A stretch of DNA of 64,000 nucleotides, taken from contig NZ_AUNI01000011.1 of the NCBI RefSeq assembly GCF_000447795.1, forward strand, positions 1 to 64,000, in the 5' to 3' direction. The DNA comes from Bacteriovorax sp. Seq25_V. Lineage in GTDB: Bacteria > Bdellovibrionota > Bacteriovoracia > Bacteriovoracales > Bacteriovoracaceae. Numbering within the stretch: the first letter of the stretch is position 1; each line of letters starts with the position of its first letter. Below the pieces are notes generated by a model that worked only from the letters and a program-made list of their open reading frames with translations, was not told the origin of the DNA and ran no database searches. This document shows, in pieces, positions 25,657 to 34,755 of the stretch. The position numbers and the translations under genes are program-made.

Positions 25657-26268
25657 ATGACTACGCCAAACGCCTATATTCCAAATCCAATTGTTATTGA
25701 ACAAACTCCACGTGGAGAGCGTCAATACGACATTTATTCACGTCTATTATTAGATAGAATTATATTTTTAGGAACACAAGTAAATGACACAGTAGCAAAT
25801 CTTCTGATTGCTCAAATGCTTTTCCTTGAGCAAGATAATCCTGAAGCACCAATTCACTTCTACATAAATAGCCCAGGTGGGTCTGTTTATGCAGGTCTTG
25901 GTATCTACGATATTATGCAACACGTGTCTTGCCCAGTTTATACATATTGTGTAGGTTTAGCTGCATCGATGGGATCACTACTATTAACAGCGGGGGAGAA
26001 GGGTCATAGACATTCAATGCCGCATTCAAGAATTATGATTCACCAACCACTTGGTGGGGCGCAAGGTCAGTGTTCAGATATTCAGATTCAAGCACAAGAG
26101 ATACAGGACCTAAAAGATCAATTAAATGGTATCTATATTAAGCACTCAAGTGTAGAGATGTCGATGGAGAAAATCGTTCAGGCTACAGATAGAGATAACT
26201 ACCTATCTCCACAAAAGGCCATCGAGCTTGGTATAATTGATCACGTAATTGAATCGAAGAAGAAATAA
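25657..26268 (+). CDS. clpP: ATP-dependent Clp protease proteolytic subunit
   Basis: 203 aa from the ATG at 25657, which follows GGGAGAG by 8 nt; the in-frame GTG at 25648 overlaps that site and is not used. Catalytic triad S104 (AASMGS), H129 (MIHQPLGG) and D178 (TDRDNY). The spacings 25 and 49 equal those of E. coli Clp[13 protein letters not shown] forms the oxyanion strand. It forms the 14-mer peptidase chamber for ClpX, encoded next. Confidence 0.97.
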   Translation: MTTPNAYIPNPIVIEQTPRGERQYDIYSRLLLDRIIFLGTQVNDTVANLLIAQMLFLEQDNPEAPIHFYINSPGGSVYAGLGIYDIMQHVSCPVYTYCVGLAASMGSLLLTAGEKGHRHSMPHSRIMIHQPLGGAQGQCSDIQIQAQEIQDLKDQLNGIYIKHSSVEMSMEKIVQATDRDNYLSPQKAIELGIIDHVIESKKK

Positions 26269-26296
26269 TTTAGTAAATATAGTCAAAGGATAGGTA

Positions 26297-27604
26297 ATGT
26301 CTAAAGAGAAAGGAAACTACAACAGCACACTTCATTGTAACTTCTGTGGAAAGTCACAAAAAGAAGTTAAGAAGTTAATCGCTGGACCAGCAGTTTACAT
26401 TTGTGATGAATGTATTGAACTGTGCAATGAAATAATTTTTGAGGATACTGTTAAGTCTGCTTCAAAAGCTGCTTTAGACAATGTACCAAAGCCACATGAG
26501 ATTAAAGCTCACCTTGATAATTATGTAATTGGTCAAGAACGTGCAAAGAAAATTATTTCAGTTGCAGTTCATAATCATTACAAAAGAATTGCACACGGTG
26601 ATAGTAAGAGAAAAGATGAAGTAGAATTAGCGAAATCAAATATTCTACTCGCAGGTCCAACTGGTTCGGGGAAGACTCTAATAGCTCAATCTCTTGCTAA
26701 GTTTCTGAACGTTCCATTTGCAATTGCTGATGCAACATCTTTAACAGAAGCTGGTTACGTTGGGGAAGATGTTGAGAATATCATTCTTAACTTATTGCAA
26801 GCTTGTGAATTTGATGTTGAGAGAGCTGAGCGTGGCATTGTGTATATTGATGAAATTGATAAGATTGCTAGAAAATCTGAGAACCCATCAATTACAAGAG
26901 ACGTTTCTGGGGAAGGTGTACAACAAGCACTACTAAAACTAATTGAAGGAACAGTAGCTGCGGTACCTCCAAAAGGTGGAAGAAAGCACCCGCAACAAGA
27001 ATTTATACAGGTGAATACGAAGAATATTCTTTTCATTGTTTCTGGAGCATTCGTAGGTCTTGATAAAATTATCGAGAACAGAGTTACGAAGAGACCAATG
27101 GGACTAATGAAGAAAGAAACTGAAAATCAAGCACCATCAGTGGTTGAAAAACTAGGTGGGATCGAAGCCGAAGATTTAACAAAATTTGGTTTGATTCCAG
27201 AATTTATCGGAAGGCTCCCTGTAAATGCTATGTTACAAGAGCTTGATGAAGATGCACTTCTATCTATTCTTACAGAGCCTAAGAATGCGATCACTAAACA
27301 ATATCAAAAACTATTTGAGTTCGATGGTATTGAATTAGAATTCGAAGAGGAAGCCTTAAGAGAGGTTGCAAGAACTGCTCTTTCAAGAAAAACTGGAGCT
27401 CGTGGTCTTAGAGCGATTCTTGAGCAAACGATGTTAGATGTAATGTATGAAGTTCCATCTAATGATAAGATTTGTAAAATTATTGTAACTCTTGATTCAA
27501 TCAAGGGTGATAAAGGACCAACAGTTGTTGAAGGTGAAAAAATTGATTTTGCCCAAAAAGCTGGTCAAGCACTAGAAGATAAAAAGAAGAAGATTTCTTC
27601 ATAA
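26297..27604 (+). CDS. clpX: ATP-dependent Clp protease ATP-binding subunit ClpX
   Basis: 435 aa. Zinc-binding domain with four Cys (CNFCGKS, then [10 protein letters not shown]), Walker A GPTGSGKT, Walker [12 protein letters not shown], sensor region [10 protein letters not shown], and the C-terminal [12 protein letters not shown]. It unfolds substrates and feeds them to ClpP. The ATG is 28 nt after clpP and has AAAGGATA before it, so it is in the same operon. A terminator follows. Confidence 0.97.
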   Translation: MSKEKGNYNSTLHCNFCGKSQKEVKKLIAGPAVYICDECIELCNEIIFEDTVKSASKAALDNVPKPHEIKAHLDNYVIGQERAKKIISVAVHNHYKRIAHGDSKRKDEVELAKSNILLAGPTGSGKTLIAQSLAKFLNVPFAIADATSLTEAGYVGEDVENIILNLLQACEFDVERAERGIVYIDEIDKIARKSENPSITRDVSGEGVQQALLKLIEGTVAAVPPKGGRKHPQQEFIQVNTKNILFIVSGAFVGLDKIIENRVTKRPMGLMKKETENQAPSVVEKLGGIEAEDLTKFGLIPEFIGRLPVNAMLQELDEDALLSILTEPKNAITKQYQKLFEFDGIELEFEEEALREVARTALSRKTGARGLRAILEQTMLDVMYEVPSNDKICKIIVTLDSIKGDKGPTVVEGEKIDFAQKAGQALEDKKKKISS

Positions 27605-27638
27605 TTGTTATTAGCTTTTAAATTTCATACGATTGCTA

Positions 27639-27667
27639 AACCCTGAGTTATCTCAGGGTTTTTTATT
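27639..27667 (+). terminator. Rho-independent terminator of clpP-clpX
   Basis: Stem AACCCTGAG/CTCAGGGTT around a short loop, followed by six T. Confidence 0.85.
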
Positions 27668-27689
27668 TCTTAATTTTGTTAACTTAACC

Positions 27690-27716
27690 TAAAATAAATT
27701 TAAATAATCCCGATTA
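27690..27716 (+). promoter_or_regulatory. Sigma-28 (FliA)-type promoter for the second chemoreceptor
   Basis: TAAA (27690-27693), 15 nt, CCCGATTA (27709-27716), against TAAA-N15-GCCGATAA: 10 of 12 positions with exact spacing. It lies 30 nt before the ATG at 27747. Confidence 0.6.
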
Positions 27717-27746
27717 GTTAAAAAAATAAATGTGTTAGGAGAACAA

Positions 27747-29975
27747 ATGAGATTTTTTCAAAATCTAAAATTTAAACTAAAGACCAAGCTTTATTTCATA
27801 TCTATTGGTATGGTTTTTATTTTTAGTGCCATTGTTTTATTTCAATTTCAAGATGGAATTAGGGAACAGAGACGAGGAAAGATAGAGGGATTTAGTCTTT
27901 ATTTTGAAAACTTCTCATCAACTATATCTCAATTATTTTATGGGAAGTATAACAACATTCAAGCCTTTGCTCGAAATGGAAATTTAAAAGACCTTAAAAA
28001 CAAGGAAGGGGCAACATTTGTTTTAAATGAATACGTAACACTCTTTCCTGACATGGACTACATTGCTTTGGTTGGTCTTGACGGGAAAGTTATTGCTCAT
28101 AGTGATATTGATGCTGGTGGAAAAAAGTTAAATGCAAAGGCGTTAGATGGCTATTCATTTGCAAATGAGGAATGGTTTAAAAATGTTAAAGCTGGAAAGT
28201 TGACAGAGAATATTCAAAAGAAAATTTTTGGTGCTTATGTAAGTGATTTCCACTTTGACGAAGTGGGCAAGAAGCTTTATGGAGAAACTAGAGTTGGGCA
28301 ATATTATGCAACTGCAATTGAAGATGAGTGGGGAGATCCACTTGCTATCCTTGTTTCATTTGTAAATGTGCGCTGGATTGAAAATGAAATGACAAGTCTT
28401 TATGAAATCCTTGGCGCTAATAATATGCCGTCTGCGGAAATTACAATGTTAAATAAAGATGGATTTCCTATCGCTTTTTTTGGTAAGCATGGTGGAAACA
28501 GTGAAGCTAAAGTTGTTCACGACTATGAAAATTTTAATCTAAAAAAGAAAATTTTTGATCTTAATAATCCTGTTATCAATGAACTTAAAAATGGAAAAAC
28601 AGGGACACAAGTTGCAAGTGATTTTGAACATGAAAATGATCAGCATCTTTTTGCGTATGGTTTAATTGAGAACAGAAGATTTTTATCAGAGATGGGGTGG
28701 AGCGTAATTGTTGGGATGGAACCAGCAGATGCGTTTGCTGAGATAAATTCACTTGAAAAATTATTTTATACAACACTTGCTATAACTTTTGCTATTTGCT
28801 GTGTGATTGCCATAGTAGTTGTATCTGCACTTTATAAGCAACTTATAAGTGTTATTGAAGGTTTGAAAGCTTCGGCTTCAAGAACATTTGAGTTTGTAAG
28901 CCAATTAAATGATATGTCAGGAAAAGTGAATGAGATGTCTTCATCTCAGGCATCAGCAATTCAGGAAACCGCTTCTACTCTAGATGAAGTTTCGCAAATG
29001 GTTAAGATGTCTGCGGCAAATGCAGCAAGTTCTGTCGAAACGTCTTCTAAGTCAGAAAAAAATGCAAATAATGGTAAGCAAGTTGTTCAACGTGTTGTCG
29101 ATGCGATGAATGGAATTAAAGGATCAAATGAAGAGATTCTTGAAACTACATCTGAAGGTAATAAGAGAATTAGTGATATCGTAAGAGTTATTAATGAAAT
29201 TTCTGAAAAGACAAAAGTAATCAATGATATCGTTTTTCAAACAAAGCTTCTATCATTCAATGCTTCTGTTGAGGCTGCTCGAGCAGGGGAACACGGGAAA
29301 GGGTTTGCAGTCGTTGCTGAAGAAGTTGGTAACCTCGCTCAAATGTCTGGTAAAGCAGCTGAAGAAATATCATCTATCTTAGGTGAGTCAATCGCTAGAG
29401 TTGAAGGTATTGTAAAAGATAGCCAATCTTCAATTGAGAAGATTATGGTGACTTCCAAAGAAAGAATTGAAGAAGGGATTGAGATTGCTGGAGAGTGTGA
29501 CAAGGCCCTAGAGTCAATTGTGGAAGGTGTAAAACTTGTAACTTCGATGTCTCATGAAATTTCAACAGCGTCAAAGGAGCAAGAGACTGGCGTGAGTAAT
29601 ATCTCGCTTGCGATGAATCAGTTACAAGATACAACTAATGAAAACTCAAATATTGCTTATCAGACTTTAAAGTGCTCAGAGCAACTAGATAAAGAAACAG
29701 AATACTTGAAAGATGTTATCTCTATGCTTGAAAATGAAGTTGTTGGTGGCGTAAATATTAATGCGAAAAAAGTTGAGACAAAGAAAATAGAGACTTCAAA
29801 AAAAGCAGTAGAAAGAGAAGTAAAGAAAAATGAAAAGAAAGAAAATAATGTCGTTAGTCTTAAAAAGACAGTTGAAGTAAGAGCTGAAAAACCTAGAGAA
29901 AAAGAAATCGACCTTAAAACTGCTGTGGGCGGAGAATTACCAGATGCAAATGATCCACGCTTTGAAGATGTTTAG
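27747..29975 (+). CDS. Methyl-accepting chemotaxis protein with large periplasmic dCache-like sensor
   Basis: 742 aa from the ATG at 27747, preceded by AGGAG; the upstream in-frame GTG at 27732 lies before that site. TM1 about 15-33. A periplasmic domain of about 300 aa has dCache features ([58 protein letters not shown]). TM2 follows ([13 protein letters not shown]). No HAMP is obvious before the signalling domain, whose tip reads [29 protein letters not shown]. The C-terminal 70 residues are lysine/glutamate-rich and unlike a CheR-binding tail. Confidence 0.85.
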   Translation: MRFFQNLKFKLKTKLYFISIGMVFIFSAIVLFQFQDGIREQRRGKIEGFSLYFENFSSTISQLFYGKYNNIQAFARNGNLKDLKNKEGATFVLNEYVTLFPDMDYIALVGLDGKVIAHSDIDAGGKKLNAKALDGYSFANEEWFKNVKAGKLTENIQKKIFGAYVSDFHFDEVGKKLYGETRVGQYYATAIEDEWGDPLAILVSFVNVRWIENEMTSLYEILGANNMPSAEITMLNKDGFPIAFFGKHGGNSEAKVVHDYENFNLKKKIFDLNNPVINELKNGKTGTQVASDFEHENDQHLFAYGLIENRRFLSEMGWSVIVGMEPADAFAEINSLEKLFYTTLAITFAICCVIAIVVVSALYKQLISVIEGLKASASRTFEFVSQLNDMSGKVNEMSSSQASAIQETASTLDEVSQMVKMSAANAASSVETSSKSEKNANNGKQVVQRVVDAMNGIKGSNEEILETTSEGNKRISDIVRVINEISEKTKVINDIVFQTKLLSFNASVEAARAGEHGKGFAVVAEEVGNLAQMSGKAAEEISSILGESIARVEGIVKDSQSSIEKIMVTSKERIEEGIEIAGECDKALESIVEGVKLVTSMSHEISTASKEQETGVSNISLAMNQLQDTTNENSNIAYQTLKCSEQLDKETEYLKDVISMLENEVVGGVNINAKKVETKKIETSKKAVEREVKKNEKKENNVVSLKKTVEVRAEKPREKEIDLKTAVGGELPDANDPRFEDV

Positions 29976-30023
29976 ATTTTACTAACAAATATTAAGAAAA
30001 ATTAAAACTTATATCGCACCTCA

Positions 30024-30044
30024 GCCCGAGCAATCAGCTCGGGC
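30024..30044 (+). terminator. Terminator-like hairpin after the second chemoreceptor
   Basis: GCCCGAG/CTCGGGC, 7-bp GC-rich stem with 7-nt loop. The T-rich tract after it is interrupted (TTAAATTTGTTT). Confidence 0.6.
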
Positions 30045-30124
30045 TTAAATTTGTTTACATTCTAAACTTCTATCTTCATAATTTTCTTACGATTAATTTT
30101 AATTTATTATTCTAGGAGAGGAAA

Positions 30125-30376
30125 ATGAGACTAAGTAACGTACTCGTTATTCTTGGACTAACGCTTGCATCGACTGGTGCATTTGCTGGACCAAAGGATG
30201 ACTTCGTTGATGCAGTTGTAAAGCAGTGTGGAAAAACAAAAGACCAAGCTGAGGCAATGGCAACACCAGGGAGATCTGGAAATGTAATCAAGTTTAAAAC
30301 TTGTTCAAGTGCTACGATTTCTATCGATGGTTGTACACTACAGTGTAAAGATGCTTCATCATCTATTGGTGGATAA
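30125..30376 (+). CDS. Small secreted four-cysteine protein, 83 aa
   Basis: Signal peptide MRLSNVLVILGLTLASTGAFA. The mature protein of about 62 aa has four Cys (KQCGK, KTCSS, DGCTLQCKD), probably two disulfides in the periplasm or outside. CTAGGAGAGG is a strong ribosome site. It lies 28 nt before a DUF3373 outer-membrane barrel, so the two are likely one operon, and the small protein may be its partner. No family is recognised. Confidence 0.75.
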   Translation: MRLSNVLVILGLTLASTGAFAGPKDDFVDAVVKQCGKTKDQAEAMATPGRSGNVIKFKTCSSATISIDGCTLQCKDASSSIGG

Positions 30377-30404
30377 TAAAGTTTTTAAAAATTAGGAGAA
30401 ATAT

Positions 30405-31829
30405 ATGTTTAAAAAACTATTAGTGACAACTGCAATTGCGACAGCTTCTTTTGGGGCGACAATGGCAGATTTAGAATCAAGAGTTGAAGCTCTTGAGTTT
30501 GCTGGTTATGAAAACTGGTGGAAGTTTTCTGGAAACTTAGAGTACAGATTTGACAATGTTGAAAGAGAGTACAAGAAAGGTTACACATCTTCTACTTTTT
30601 CTGGTACTTCAACAACAAGAAATGCTGGTGATAAAGTAGAAACTAAGCACCACAGAATTTACTCAGAATTAGATATTGAAGCTAAGCCTTCTGAAAAATT
30701 ATCTTTTTATGGAAGATTAGCTACTGCTAAGTATATGAACACACTTAATAAAGGTGGTGGTAACTATACAGCAGATGGTTCTTTTAATGAACTTTCTGAA
30801 GGGCAAGGGCAAGGTAATTCTGCAGTATTTTTAGAGCGTGCATTTGTAAATTATAATTTTACAAAAGAATTAACTTTCTCTATTGGTCGTCTTCCAACTA
30901 TTGATGGAGCTCCAAAGCATTTTGCTGAGGGAAGACCGATGATGGGTCAGTATCCACTTCTTGCATTTGGTGGAATTTTCGATGGTGTTGCTTTAACTTA
31001 TGCAAAGCAAATGGGAACTAGCCTTTTCAAACTTAGAGGTATTTATACACCATTTAACCAAAGAAACCTTGATAACCTAACTGATAAGTTAACTTCAGGA
31101 ACAAATAAGCTTGATGAATCTGTTGATGTTTATTCAGCAATGTTTGAGTTTGAAAAAGTTAATATGTCATGGGCGAAGAGAATTCACTTCATTTATCAGT
31201 ACCTATATTTCAATGGTCTAAGTGCTGTTGCTAACTCGACATCTACAGTCTTCATCGATGCTGTGAACGCAACTAGAAAGTTAACTGTGACTTCAGATGC
31301 AGAACTAGGCGCGGAGAGACATGTTCTTTACCTTGAAGCAAATGGTATTGCAAATACTGGATTTTCTGCTGCATTTTCTTACTTGATCGGTAAAACTATG
31401 AACTCTGGTAACATTAACCAGTGTATTGGTACTACAGCTTCAGGATGTGAAGTTTTAAATAAAAATATTGGAACTTGGTATGGTGATTCAGCTAATAACA
31501 GCAAAGGTAATGCTTGGATTGCAAATGTTAACTACCAATTCTCTATGCTAAATAGTGCAACTATTGGTTTTGAGTATATGGACTCTGATAAGAACGCTTT
31601 CTTATATGATTCATCTTCAAAAAATTTAGTGGGTCAATATACTTCAAGAGGTGGAAACTCAATGCACGTTTACTGGATTCAGCCAGTTGATAACAAGTTT
31701 AAGATTAGACTTGGTTACCAAACAGCTGAAAACAAGTATACAAACTCATTTGGTGGTTACCTAGGTGAAACTTTAGAAATCGATAATAAGTCTACAGCTT
31801 ACTATACAAGCTTACAGTTTAGTTTCTAA
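30405..31829 (+). CDS. Outer-membrane barrel of the DUF3373 type
   Basis: Signal peptide, then DLESRVEALE, a short coiled coil typical of the start of DUF3373/porin-like barrels, then amphipathic strands to the last residues SLQFSF (terminal Phe). FLERAFVNYNFTKELTFSIGRLPTIDG is the conserved central segment. It is probably an abundant channel: a strong AGGAG site, T/G/N-rich loops and its own terminator. It is preceded by the four-Cys secreted protein. Confidence 0.75.
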   Translation: MFKKLLVTTAIATASFGATMADLESRVEALEFAGYENWWKFSGNLEYRFDNVEREYKKGYTSSTFSGTSTTRNAGDKVETKHHRIYSELDIEAKPSEKLSFYGRLATAKYMNTLNKGGGNYTADGSFNELSEGQGQGNSAVFLERAFVNYNFTKELTFSIGRLPTIDGAPKHFAEGRPMMGQYPLLAFGGIFDGVALTYAKQMGTSLFKLRGIYTPFNQRNLDNLTDKLTSGTNKLDESVDVYSAMFEFEKVNMSWAKRIHFIYQYLYFNGLSAVANSTSTVFIDAVNATRKLTVTSDAELGAERHVLYLEANGIANTGFSAAFSYLIGKTMNSGNINQCIGTTASGCEVLNKNIGTWYGDSANNSKGNAWIANVNYQFSMLNSATIGFEYMDSDKNAFLYDSSSKNLVGQYTSRGGNSMHVYWIQPVDNKFKIRLGYQTAENKYTNSFGGYLGETLEIDNKSTAYYTSLQFSF

Positions 31830-31854
31830 GTTAAGATTTATATTTAAAATTGAG

Positions 31855-31885
31855 AGGCCCAAGTTTATACTTGGGCCTTTTTTTA
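31855..31885 (+). terminator. Rho-independent terminator of the DUF3373 operon
   Basis: Perfect stem AGGCCCAAG/CTTGGGCCT, loop TTTATA, then eight T. Confidence 0.9.
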
Positions 31886-31946
31886 TTTGTAAGCATTAAG
31901 CTTTTTCTAGGTGTACAATAAAGCTTATTTTGCGTATTGTATTCTT

Positions 31947-32684
31947 ATGAAAATTCTATTCATTTTAATTTTTCTTCGTCTTTCTTGCCTTGCTAGAGAA
32001 ATTGTTTTCATGTCTCCAGTTGCTTTTGCTCCATGGGTTGAAGTTTCTACAAATAAAGAGGTGAAGGGAGTTATGGTAAATATTTCTAGGGATTTAGAGA
32101 AAAGAATTGGTGAGAAGGTCCAGTTTAAGTATAAGCCGTATAAAAGATTTGTCAGAGATCTTGAAGGCGGAGTGGATTTTGATATTACTCTATTCACAGT
32201 TGATTCTAATGCTAAACTGTCTGGACTTGTAAAAGTTGAGCCGTCAGTGAATGTAAATAGAACTTATCTTTTTTTCCATAATAAAATGAAGACGTGCAAG
32301 GATATAAAGACATTAGTTACTGTTGGTGTTAGTACTCATGAAAATACTGTAAAAGAAAAATGTAATACCTCTTTTAATTTAATCTCTACTAAGAGCATAG
32401 ACCAGAGAGTTAAGTTATTTCTTGATGGAAAAGGGGATTCGCTTTTAATTGGAGAGCAGGAATTATTAAAACTTGATTCTGATACTAGAATTTTAATAGA
32501 GAAGAAAAAAAGTATTCTGCTTAAATATTCCGAGTCATTTCTTATGATCAATAAAAATTCAATTCTAAATTCTAAAAAATATGAAAGAATCCTCTCGGAT
32601 TTTTCAAAAGAAGTCGCAGCAAGGTACTTTTTGGTCGTCAACGAAGGACTTAGTAGAGGTACAATCCACGCATCCCTTGATTGA
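31947..32684 (+). CDS. Periplasmic solute-binding-like protein (SBP_bac_3-like)
   Basis: 245 aa from the ATG at 31947; 12 more codons are open upstream, but the signal peptide MKILFILIFLRLSCLA starts here. The layout fits a family 3 substrate-binding domain: FAPWVE, then VKGVMVNISRDLEKRI, then FDITLFTVD, then VGVSTHENTVKEKCN, then ARYFLVV. No permease or ATPase is nearby, as is frequent for stand-alone ligand sensors in motile predators. The ligand is unknown. Confidence 0.6.
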   Translation: MKILFILIFLRLSCLAREIVFMSPVAFAPWVEVSTNKEVKGVMVNISRDLEKRIGEKVQFKYKPYKRFVRDLEGGVDFDITLFTVDSNAKLSGLVKVEPSVNVNRTYLFFHNKMKTCKDIKTLVTVGVSTHENTVKEKCNTSFNLISTKSIDQRVKLFLDGKGDSLLIGEQELLKLDSDTRILIEKKKSILLKYSESFLMINKNSILNSKKYERILSDFSKEVAARYFLVVNEGLSRGTIHASLD

Positions 32685-32783
32685 TAACCTTATCAAAACA
32701 ATTGGCTGTTTTAGAGCTTAAGAATATTGTCTAATCTGATAATTTTTTAGTTGAAATAAAATTTATTTTTCCGATACTTGCAC

Positions 32784-33743
32784 ATGGCCAACTTAAGTGA
32801 CTTTAAAGAATTGAAATTGTCAGATATTGAAGGACTCAAGCAGAGTCCTTGCAATATCTATCTCACAATGTTGAGTGGAAAGAGTATTATTATAAGTAGC
32901 GAAGGGAATCTCGTTAATATCGATCTGATAAAAAAGTATAATGAGAAAGATGAAGTTAAAATTTTAGTTTTAAAGACTGATTATCAAAAGCTTTTGAATG
33001 CACGTATTTCACAGAAAGTTATAGATATGAAGGATAAACTTTCTGATAAACAGTGGATAAATCGACTACAGAGATTTGATAATGAACTAAATTCTGTTGC
33101 TATGGTACGTGCAATGGTATCAATTATAGGTCTCAGTGAAGCAACCCTTGAGTTAATAGATGGAACAATTGACTCTACTCTTTATACATTTGAAAAAATA
33201 CCTTCTTTGAAGACGATACTCGCAGATATTTGCGGTAGGGGTGATTTTTTCTTACAGAAAGCTCTTATCATAAACTATCTCTCTGTGTACGCAATAAGTA
33301 AGACACCATGGAACAACAGTTCTACTCGAAGTAAGTTATCAATGGCATCTTTTCTTCATGATTTTAAAACAGATAAAATTGATTTCATTTTGAAGGGCTT
33401 ACCTGTCGATTCATCATATGATTTGCGTCAGCAGTATGAAAAATTTAAAACCCACAGCGAAGATGAATTTAGATCTTTAGTTAAAGTCAATGATGTCCCT
33501 GATGATGTAGCAAAAATTGTAAGACTTCATCATGTCGATCTCGATGGAACAGGTTTTCCCGTTAATGAGGTTGGGCAATTAAATCCATTGTCGCAGATAT
33601 TTAACATCTCTCACGGGTTTGCTTTAGCTTTGCTTGATCAGGGATACTCAAAAAAATCATACTCAGGCTATTATTATGATCTCTCAGGTCGTATACTAGA
33701 AAAGTATAAAGATTCTTTAGATCCTTTTTCTTATTTATTATGA
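32784..33743 (+). CDS. HD-GYP-like (diverged cyclic-di-GMP phosphodiesterase-type) protein
   Basis: 319 aa from the ATG at 32784; a TTG 6 nt earlier is also in frame. The C-terminal half has MASFLHDFKTDK at the HD position, a histidine in KTHSEDEF, and VRLHHVDLDGTGFP, close to the HD-GYP hallmark HHERxDGxGYP but with Phe for Tyr. The N-terminal 100 residues are unassigned. GYP to GFP and a missing HDxGK make activity uncertain. It overlaps the next gene by 4 bp (ATGA). A CCGATA box sits immediately before the start, but its -35 is poor. Confidence 0.62.
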   Translation: MANLSDFKELKLSDIEGLKQSPCNIYLTMLSGKSIIISSEGNLVNIDLIKKYNEKDEVKILVLKTDYQKLLNARISQKVIDMKDKLSDKQWINRLQRFDNELNSVAMVRAMVSIIGLSEATLELIDGTIDSTLYTFEKIPSLKTILADICGRGDFFLQKALIINYLSVYAISKTPWNNSSTRSKLSMASFLHDFKTDKIDFILKGLPVDSSYDLRQQYEKFKTHSEDEFRSLVKVNDVPDDVAKIVRLHHVDLDGTGFPVNEVGQLNPLSQIFNISHGFALALLDQGYSKKSYSGYYYDLSGRILEKYKDSLDPFSYLL

Positions 33744-34477
33744 AATTAAAACTTATTATATCTTTTTTATTTTCTTTCAGTGCTCTTTGTGAGGAATATT
33801 ATTTTCTTAAACAGAACTCTATTCCAAAGTTTTATGAAACAGGGCAGGGGAAATTAGGACTTTGCGGACAAATTTATAAAGAACTCAGAAAGAACTTAAA
33901 GCATAAGAATATTACAATGAAAGTTGATGAGCCTCTTTATCCGATAAAGAGAATTCTTCTAAAGCTTGATAAGGGTAGTGGCCATGTGTTTTGTGGAGCG
34001 GGAAAAACTCCAGAAAGAGAGAAGAAATATATATTCTCTAAGAAGCCAATTTATACTGTCAACAATGTCGTTGTGGCACATGCCGATGAGGATTTTATTC
34101 CGGCTAAGTTGGAAGATTTTGCGAAGAATAGAATTATGGTTGGAGCCTATTTTGGAACATCATCTTCTGAGTTTATTAAGTCAATTTCAGGTATTCAGGT
34201 AAATGATACATTCACTAACCCAGATGAAGCTTATAAGCTTATTGAAGCAAAGAAGCTTCGTTTTTTCTTCTACCATGATTTGGCCCTAAACTACGCTGTA
34301 GAGCATTCTAAGTACAAAATGAAAGTAGTTCCTGTTAAATTCAGATCTATTGAACAGTGGTTAATTTATTCAAAAAAATTACCTAAAAATGTTCGTGAAG
34401 CCATTGAAGCAGAAGTTGAAGAAATGTATAAAAATGGTCAGCTTCAGAAAATATGGCAAAAATTCTTGGTTTTGTAG
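33740..34477 (+). CDS. Periplasmic solute-binding-like protein (SBP_bac_3-like)
   Basis: 245 aa. Signal peptide MKLKLIISFLFSFSALC. The pattern KLGLCGQIYKELRKNL, then VFCGAGKTPEREKKYIFSKKPIY, then RIMVGAYFGTSSSEFIKS and the C-terminal EVEEMYKNGQLQKIWQKF is that of family 3 solute-binding domains (ending usually MYxDGTxxKIxxKW). It is translationally coupled to the HD-GYP-like gene, so ligand binding and c-di-GMP turnover may be linked. Confidence 0.68.
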   Translation: MKLKLIISFLFSFSALCEEYYFLKQNSIPKFYETGQGKLGLCGQIYKELRKNLKHKNITMKVDEPLYPIKRILLKLDKGSGHVFCGAGKTPEREKKYIFSKKPIYTVNNVVVAHADEDFIPAKLEDFAKNRIMVGAYFGTSSSEFIKSISGIQVNDTFTNPDEAYKLIEAKKLRFFFYHDLALNYAVEHSKYKMKVVPVKFRSIEQWLIYSKKLPKNVREAIEAEVEEMYKNGQLQKIWQKFLVL

Positions 34478-34650
34478 TCCCTTTTTAAGCCCGGCCTAAA
34501 AAAAAATAAATATATTCTTTAGTAAAACTTGTAAGAACTGTTAAGAAAAATCGCTGTTGACTCACAATAATGATCTCTAAGTAATTAAAATCATTCTTTA
34601 AATTAATGAAAATACTAAACTAGGTAACATGTTCTAGGAAAAATTTTTCT

Positions 34651-34680
34651 TTGCCTCGAAAAAGAAATAGGCCGTACAAT
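34651..34680 (+). promoter_or_regulatory. Sigma-70-like promoter of lon
   Basis: -35 TTGCCT, 18-bp spacer, -10 TACAAT (5 of 6). Predicted transcription would begin about 34687, at the base of the leader hairpin. Confidence 0.5.
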
Positions 34681-34690
34681 ATTAGAAAGG

Positions 34691-34725
34691 CTTAAGAGTA
34701 GTGACAGAAGGTCTAAACTCTTAAG
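34691..34725 (+). promoter_or_regulatory. Stem-loop in the lon 5' leader
   Basis: CTTAAGAGT and ACTCTTAAG, 9-bp perfect arms with a 17-nt spacer, starting at about the fourth base of the predicted mRNA and ending 23 nt before the AGGAGG of lon. It could be an operator (inverted repeat) or an RNA stem that protects the transcript. The ribosome site stays free. Confidence 0.5.
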
Positions 34726-34755
34726 GGAATCAAGCTTTATAGTGCAGGAGGTACT

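Noticed and set aside
32751-32777. TTGA-N15-TCCGATAC before the HD-GYP-like gene
   Set aside because: Spacing fits sigma-28, but the -35 is poor and the start would fall on the ATG. Not counted as a promoter.
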